Source of the DNA: Sebastes aleutianus
Lineage: Eukaryota > Chordata > Actinopteri > Perciformes > Sebastidae
NCBI GenBank assembly: GCA_916700875.1
Contig: CAKAKS010000066.1
Span: 13,549,861-13,613,860, forward strand
Reading direction: 5' to 3'
DNA length: 64,000 nucleotides
Shown here: positions 57,206 to 64,000 of the stretch, one piece after another
Position numbering within the stretch: the first letter of the stretch is position 1
Layout: every line of letters begins with the position of its first letter
Translations under genes and position numbers: made by a program
Notes under the pieces: generated by a model
What the model was told of the DNA's origin: nothing
What the model saw: only the letters and a program-made list of their open reading frames with translations
Databases searched by the model: none

Positions 57206-60200
57206 ATGACCGGTGTGTTATTAAAGTGCCTAGTGTTGGCGCTCTGTATCGGCGCGCACAGGCTCCTGGCAGACCCCCGGGCTGAGGAGGGTGATGGATC
57301 CGGTGACAGCGCCTCGACCCTGGCCTTTGTGTTCGACGTTACCGGCTCCATGTACGACGATCTGAAACAGGTGATAGATGGCGCCTCGCGGATCCTGGAG
57401 AAGACCCTCAACCGGAGGACCAGACCCATCAAAAACTTTGTCCTGGTCCCCTTCCATGATCCAGGTACCTTTTTTTAACCACTCTGTTCTTAAAACAATC
57501 AGCCACACTATAGGCACATTTGTAGTGAGTGTTTAATCTTGAATATGTTTGTAAATTAATGCATATAATTCAGATTTCCTGCAGCTTTCAAACTAGACAA
57601 AAATAGTCAGATTGTGTTGCCAGGTCCAGTTTTTAATCTTGAATATGTTGTAAAATAATGCATATAATTAAGATTTCCTGCTGCTTTCAAATTAGCCAAA
57701 AATAGTCAGATTGTGTTGCCAGGTCCAGCAGCCTATAACCTTCTTTTGCATTATGACAGCATGTAGGTCACATTGCCCCTGATTTGATATTGTTTCTGCT
57801 GCTGTCATTTATATAGTTTCACTATAAAACACAGCAAACTGCAGCTCATCTCAGGACCTGTTGCACATGTTGTAGCAGTTCCAGTAGAAGTCCACTTGGA
57901 ACACACAGGCAGCAAAAACTGAGACATCAAGCAGGAATATAAGTGAGCTTTTAGAGTGAGGAGTGTGTGGGACAGGTAAGGCTCTTCACCCCCCGGCATC
58001 TACCCTCCTATATGGGAGAGCTGCAGCTTGAAAATAAGAGTGCTCTAATGGGGGAGGGTGTTTGAGCACTGATGAGAAGCATATGCTGTCTGCTTGTATG
58101 TAATTACCCCACCCCTCCCCTCCCTCTCCTCCATCCAAGCCTCCGGAAAACCCTTGTAGCCCCCCAGTTTAGCCAGTCATGGGGGGGTTGGGGATGTTGG
58201 GCTGCACTAACACCACACATTTTGTCTGTGTTTAATGTGCCCTGCCCTTGGGGACCTTGTAAACTTCCAAGATTGCAAAGAAGCCGAAGAGGCGTGACAG
58301 TGCTGTCAGTGTTTTACAGTCACTCTTGAGGATCATACAAAGACTTGAAAGCCTCCACTGTTGGAAAATAAGATTAGAAATGAGTTAGAAATGTAATCAT
58401 TAGTCTCACAAAGATACATCCAAATGGTGTTTGACAGTCGGAATAACAAGCGCACACACACACACACACACAAATCCTGAGGCTCCACCCTACCTGATAA
58501 GGGTCTTCTCTGTATAATGAAAGGCTTGTGTTTATACACAGCAGTGTTCTATAGCAAAAACAATGCGTTCTCTGTGTATTGGTTCATGTTTGCCGTTCCA
58601 GGGATTGGCCCCAGAAGGCATCCAAGTAAGTGTCAGGCCCTGGCAGGTTCTTATCCATCACACTGGAGTCTGCTACTGCTTGAGGAGCAGTAGAAGATGC
58701 TGACTACAGCTGCAGAAAATTGTTATCCCAACTGTGGCCAGATTGTAGCGATTTGTGTGAAACAAAACCTGAACAGTGTAATTTTGTCCCAATCTAGCCA
58801 ATCTTGTGCTGTGTTTTGGTGGTGGTGTTGTTGTGTGTGATTGATATTCATGTCTTGCACGAAAGCTACAGGGTATCACTCTGGCCTTGATAAATTGGAC
58901 TGTGGCTTATTTGGGCTTTTGATGCTGTAGATGCTTTTCCTCTGTTCACAGAGGCAGAACCGCTATGGACGAACAACTAAAGCCTTTGTTCTGATAAAGT
59001 TGTTTTGTTTGAAGAACAATCCAGACGAGTTAGACCTAAGCCCTTATTCAGTTGGGATGAATATTTTTCGGCATACGCTATTGTATAGCAACCAGAACAT
59101 CACTCTTAAGCTGACTGGATTTAATTTTGTTCAAGTCTCTGTTTATGATATACGTTTCCAACCTCGCAGATATCGGCCCTGTGTCCATCACCACCGACCC
59201 AAAGAAGTTCCAGCAGGATCTGCAGGAGCTGTTTGTCCAGGTGGGAACCAGAGCAACACATGAAATGATTATTCTATTGGATCTGAGACCACTGTGTTAT
59301 TCCACACTAATGCAAGGCTATAGCTGTGTGGACTGCCATTGATTAAAGGGGACCTATCATGCTTATTTCCAGGTTCATACTTGTATTTGGGGTTTCTACT
59401 ATAACATATTTACTTGCTTGTTCAAAAAACACATTATTTTTCTCATATTGTCTGTCTGAATATACCTGTATTCACCCTCTGTCTGACACGCTCCGATTTA
59501 GCTCCTTTCTCTTTAAGCCCCCCTCCTAAAAAATAAATATATGGTGCACCCAGTGGGCAACTCCGGTTCTGAAAAGTGAAGCCAATGCGGACATGCCTTA
59601 AATTTGCATTCTTTCTAATAGCCAGCAGGGGGCGACTACTCTGGTTGCAAAAAGAAGTCTGATTGTATAGAAGTCTATGAGAAAATGAGCCTACTTCTCA
59701 CTTGATTTATTACCTCAGTAAAAAATTGTAAACATGAGTTTATGGTCTCAATCACTAATTTCAAGTCTTCTTCAATACAGCGTGATGTTCATTTAGTAAA
59801 TTATGGTTCCATTTAGAGTAAAATAGACCATAAAGTAGGGTATGCTTTAGGGTGTGGCTACCTTGTGATTGACAGATTCGCTACCACGGCGTTGTCCGGT
59901 CTGGGAGTTGTCCGTGATTTTGTCTTACAACTTACTGACTCGTGTCACTTCTGGTTGCCGTCATGGTGATAATGTCCACTTCTTATGTACAGTCTATGGC
60001 TGTACCTTTGCAAAAGTAGTTCTCAAGCTGTGGGCGGTATATCATTTTTTTTTTATGATATGTTCACTTTGAAGCGAGCCTATGTAACTTACTGAACAGC
60101 AGCTACTGTGGCCACAAGGGACAATAATGTGATAATGGTATGACGTAGTGTAGAGAAGAATCATAAAGTCAGCAAACTGTCTCAGGAGTATCAGTTACAC

Positions 60201-61293
60201 AGCAATATGTATCTGACGTTTGCTAACATTAGCCACTGGTCACACCACACTAAGTAAAGCTGTAGTGGCAAAACCCCTGAGGGTATTGAATTGAGCAAGG
60301 GTGTGTGTTTTTTTTTGTATATGAATTCAAGTTTTAAATTCTAAAAGGCATATTGTCTTATTTCTTCTTTCAAAAGTTACTTAGTGTTGCTTTAATGAGT
60401 ATTATGTTTTTAATGTTTCTATTGAAAACATTTTCCCTCCTAAATGGGACACCATTCCAAAAGCTGAGCTATGACAGAGTTTATTTCGAGTATAAAATCA
60501 GTATGAATGCAGTTTAAGAATAAGCTATTTGGAGTTTATTTCTTCTGGGATATTTATTTGATCATGTGTGATTCTGTCACCCAGGGTGGGGGCGACTGCC
60601 CCGAGATGAGCATAGGAGCCATAAAGAAAGCCTTGGAGGTATCTCTGCCTGGATCCTTCATCTACGTGTTCACTGACGCAAGAGCCAAAGACTACCGCCT
60701 GAAGAGAGATGTCCTGCAGCTGGTGCAGCTCCGCCAATCACAGGTACGATCCTAGAAAGTGGACAGGTCAGGACTGGAGACATATGTAATGTTTTACTGT
60801 CATTCCACAGCTATGCAAGCATTTCATTATTCTTGTTTAACTCTCCCATAATGATTAAAATGCTGTTGAGGTGATGTTAGCAGGAAAATGGCCTCCTGGC
60901 CCACAGAGTTTTGAGTATCTTTGCATTTATCACACGCTGTCACCAAAGGAATACAGTGGCATGCTGGGAAAGATCTACATTCCAATGAAGTTCCCCGACG
61001 CTCAGCTGAGCAGGGGGAAGCCTCTTCAAAGTTACTCTAGTCTCAGCCTCTACGTGAAGCATGACAATGAGCATTAGCGTCACTTTGGAGCCAACTGAAA
61101 AGCGAGTCCGTAGAAAGCAAACACTGAACAGTAGTAATCCTCTTAACTCTTCCTGCCCCTTCGTTCCCAGGTGGTATTTGTGCTGACCGGGGATTGCGGG
61201 GACCGCTCTCAGCCTGGCTACAGGGCGTACGAGGAGATCGCCGCCACATCCTCTGGGCAAATCTTTCACCTGGACAAGCAGCAGGTCAATGAG
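57206..61293 (+). CDS. hmcn2: Hemicentin-2, first four coding exons (continues past right edge)
   Basis: Hemicentins are giant extracellular matrix proteins with an N-terminal VWA domain, dozens of Ig domains and C-terminal EGF modules; they link basement membranes and cells. Exons here: 57206-57464, 59170-59240, 60585-60743 and 61171-61293, joining in frame to 204 residues. The ATG has A at -3. Residues 1-22 are a signal peptide (TGVLLKCLVLALCIG). The VWA starts near residue 38 with the MIDAS-like FVFDVTGSMYDD (Asp44, Thr46, Ser48), and continues as FHDPDIGPVSITTDPKKF, GGGDCPEMSIGAIKKALEVS, YVFTDARAKDYRL and SGQIFHLDKKQ-like IFHLDKQQVNE. The fourth exon ends in frame at 61293; the next expected exon (VLKWVEEAV-like) is not found before 64000. 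Hmcn2 rather than hmcn1 is chosen because HMCN2 is beside NCS1 in human. Confidence 0.92.
57465..59169 (+). other. hmcn2 intron 1
   Basis: About 1.7 kb. It holds two tandem copies of a 100-bp unit at 57532-57631 and 57632-57728, a (CA)n run at about 58451-58472 and otherwise no recognised feature. Confidence 0.65.
57532..57728 (+). repeat. Tandem duplication, period about 100 bp
   Basis: Both units run from TTTAATCTTGAATATG through GCATATAAT, AGATTTCCTGC and AATAGTCAGATTGTGTTGCC to AGGTCCAG, with few differences. It starts about 67 bp after the hmcn2 exon 1 donor. Confidence 0.85.
59343..60395. mobile_element. Cluster of nested repeats, hmcn2 intron 2
   Basis: A family D left end (TTAAAGGGGACCTATCATGC) begins at 59343 and runs to about 59520. 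From about 59545 to 60001 lies a different repeat containing CCAGCAGGGGGCGACTACTC and ending TGTACAGTCTATGGCTG. From about 60075 to 60395 is a third unit ending CAAAAGTTACTTAGTGTTGC. The order suggests insertions into insertions; exact borders are uncertain. Confidence 0.6.
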
Positions 61294-61391
61294 GTGAGAG
61301 CGTGACAGATGAGTCCATGGTACTGCAATGACTGCTACTTTCACCAGACCTTTATTAAATACATTGTGTATTGTATACACACGATAAATGA

Positions 61392-61910
61392 TTTAAGGAG
61401 GATCTATTATGCTAATTTTCAGGTGCATACTTGTATCTTGTGTTTACATGCTTTAATGTTCAAAAAACACTTTATTTTTCTCATACCGGCTGTGCTGCAG
61501 CACATCGTTTCACCCTCTGTCTGAAACGCTCCGTTTGAGCTCCTGCCCCCCCCATCCGAAAAGCCCAGTCTGCTCTGATTGGTCAGCTGGCCCACTCTGT
61601 TGTGATTGGTTAATCGAACCAAACTCTTCTGACTCCGCACCAGCTCCGCTCTAACTAGCTTTGTTTTAAGGCGTGCCAAACTAGCCACTAGGCAGGTATT
61701 ATGCAAATGTGTTACTTGGTGACATCACCACGTTACAGAAGAAAAGGCGGGACTTCAAGCGAGAAGTTTCAGGCAGTTCAGGAGCAGTGTTTCTGTGGGG
61801 GAGAGTAACTCCCTTTGGTGTGGACTTTGGGCTTTGTAACTTTGCAGACCTTTTTATACATGTATAAAAAACTATATAAAAAGAACAAAAGCATAATAAG
61901 TCCTCTTTAA
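61392..61910. mobile_element. Family D element, hmcn2 intron 4
   Basis: Starts TTTAAGGAGGATCTATTATG and ends GCATAATAAGTCCTCTTTAA. Collinear with 19720-20235 in adamts13, including CAGCTGGCCCA and GGTGACATCACCACGTTAC blocks. Confidence 0.85.
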
Positions 61911-64000
61911 TATAAATTAAATTCTACGGATTCTACTAATATGACATATAATTCAGTTGTGTATATGGATATAAAAAGGGTAATATCACCTAATAATGGA
62001 GAGCTGCAGGAGCAGAAGAGAAAAAAAAAAACCTTTGATCCACTGATGTAATAATAACGATTTCATTTAGTGTAATCAAATGATCCCAAAGCTGATATTA
62101 AACTTCCTGTTCATATGATACGGACGAGTGCCTCTTTTATTTCGGAAGCAGCATGTAACAGAAGCCCTGTCTTATGAAGCCAAAGACAGCAGGGCTCACT
62201 TCCCCGGCAGACGTAAAAGAAGCCAGAGTTTCCTCTGGAAGAGACACTGGTATCCCGCATGTCAACACAGGAGGTGGCCGGGCAGCAGCGTTGAGCCGGA
62301 GCCAACAGCTCTGCACACTGGTGGCCCACTGAACCTCTGAACTCAGATGTGTTTAAGTGTGTGTGTGGGTCTGTTTCTTGTCAAGTCATGTTTGCATGTA
62401 GCTAAACATACAATGCCCGTGTGTGGGGGCAGCTCGGTTCATTATCACTCCATAATCCTGCCAGCTGTTTAAGGAAGTGTTTGAATGTGATATTTGTGCT
62501 GCAGTATTAAGGGAATAAGAGACCAAACTCACCCTAGCTCTCACACCTCAACCCCAGATGGCTTTGTGCTCAAGTAGCCTTTGACATGTTCTTAGAGTAC
62601 GGTTACATGTCAACATGTGCATACTTATGAACATATTTTTCTTGGATGCACATTGAATTACTGTATGTCAGTTGTTTTTTTAGACCTGTGTGATTATAGC
62701 TCTTGGGTGGCATGCTTTTACCAAATTAATGTAAATCCTTTAATCCTTAAAGACTTCAGAAGTGCTGCAAATCTAACCAAAATATTCCCTCTTAATAGCA
62801 GTTTAATAATGTGCGGCCGAATCAAAATATACAGAATCTTTTTGTGGTCCCCGGGGGGAGAGTTGAGAGAAAACAGACTCTCTAATCCCAGGATATGATC
62901 TGTCATGGCTTCCCTCCTTCCAACACAGCTGCCCCGGTGGAGTTGGCTCCAAGTTCCTCACACAACATCTCATTGTCAGCTCTACGTACGGCACTCTTTA
63001 TGCTCTGTTAAATTTGACTGGTTATCAGCGAGAGGATCCGCTAACAAGAGCGCAGACAAAAAAGACACGCTAATGTGCTGTCAAACTTGGACCACGCATG
63101 ATCTATGCTCCTCATGGTAATGATGCCATTCGCAGTCATCGGTAGGCTGAAGCTCTGATAAAAAAGGACGGCTGCTTCCAGATAATGTCTGCTGTTATGT
63201 CTGCTTGCTGCTTTTAAATATGCATGATGCGGTTTTGCAGCATAGGATATGGCCAGTTGTTGTGTGTCTACCCAGCAAGCTGCACAGACGCTCAACTCAA
63301 GTGCCTTGAAGAGTCATTTGTTACATTGCCCGTATGGTTTCCTCATTACGTGGATGCAATAGCGATTTAAGGGGCTGGTAATGGCTGTCAGACATAAAAT
63401 CCAGAAACCTAGGTAACATTTCTCCTCCGTCGTCTACCTGAACAAAGGCACCGTTTATGGTGCTGCCTCTCTCAAATACTGGCCACTTTGACAGGCAAAG
63501 CCTCGGCAGGTGTGTCGAAACTCCCACTGGCAAGAGAGCAGGGGGTCCATCTGGGACTGATTCGCTCTAATAGCGAGACATCTTCCTGCAAATGTCAGCA
63601 GTTGTGGTGTTTAAGCCTGGGCGAGGACCAAGCCGACCCCTCCCCACTGGGAGGGCTGGAGTCAAGCTGTTGTGCTTAACCGCTGCATGGCCAGCAGGTA
63701 AAGCACCTGGACGAGTGAGGGGAATACCCCAGCCTCAGCTAACCCTTCTTCTCCGGCCCATCTGTCATGCTTCCAAGAATAGCAAAGGGGGGTCCTTCCT
63801 GTAACAGCCCCGTAAGCCCGTTCAACTGAGACACGCCGGATGAGGTTTCACAGGACTTAAGATCCTCTGCATTCCCAGCGGTTGAGACAGGGAGTGGCTG
63901 CAGAACTCAGCGTGCTCCTCCAGGCTTACCGTGGCCCGGAAAGCGGGCCGTCCCATCTCTGCACTCCACTTCCCTTTTATCTGAGTAATGCCCACTCCTC
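61911..64000 (+). other. hmcn2 intron 4, remainder to window edge
   Basis: About 2.1 kb without a recognised exon, RNA gene or repeat family. Short open frames occur on both strands without splice or homology support. Confidence 0.5.

Noticed and set aside
1..64000. tRNA, rRNA, snRNA, microRNA, CRISPR or prokaryotic operon
   Set aside because: I looked for conserved tRNA boxes, known microRNA seeds familiar near 9q34 genes and repeat-spacer arrays and found none I can support. The short repeats present are transposon or microsatellite sequence. A covariance-model scan would be decisive.

Overview
This window is a stretch of vertebrate nuclear DNA, almost certainly from a ray-finned (teleost) fish. 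The evidence is intron/exon gene structure with GT-AG splice sites throughout, compact introns, many short foldback and hAT-type elements of the kind that fill fish introns, LINE 3' tails ending in short tandem repeats, and proteins that read as fish orthologues of human chromosome 9q34 genes. Species cannot be fixed from the sequence alone. There is no CRISPR array, operon, rRNA or other prokaryotic feature.

Layout: (1) 1-559, + strand: C-terminal part of an immediate-early-response gene, best read as ier5l, cut by the left edge. (2) 1760-10104, + strand: complete carnitine O-acetyltransferase gene (crat), 14 coding exons that join in frame to 628 residues. (3) 10644-28970, - strand: complete adamts13 gene (von Willebrand factor-cleaving protease), 29 coding exons joining in frame to 1357 residues, convergent with crat across a 539-bp gap. 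(4) 28971-35745: intergenic DNA with repeats and possible regulatory sequence. (5) About 35750-55050, + strand: ncs1 (neuronal calcium sensor 1), with a probable CRE-bearing promoter and noncoding first exon, 7 coding exons and 190 residues. (6) 57206 to beyond the right edge, + strand: first four coding exons of hmcn2 (hemicentin-2), signal peptide plus part of the VWA domain.

The genes do not form one pathway. They are neighbours: crat handles acetyl-carnitine exchange in mitochondria, adamts13 is a secreted plasma protease, ncs1 is a myristoylated calcium sensor, and hmcn2 is an extracellular matrix giant. In human, IER5L, CRAT, NCS1 and HMCN2 lie within 9q34.11 while ADAMTS13 lies farther away at 9q34.2, so the order here is a local rearrangement relative to human.

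Much of the intronic DNA is mobile. At least nine repeat families recur, several introns are mostly one element, and some elements stop 11-45 bp from a splice site. I did not find a new biological system. The most interesting points are the splice-site-hugging foldback elements, a palindrome of about 860 bp making up most of crat intron 10, dated nested insertions with paralogous empty sites, loss of the expected peroxisomal signal in Crat, and loss of the RGD motif in Adamts13.
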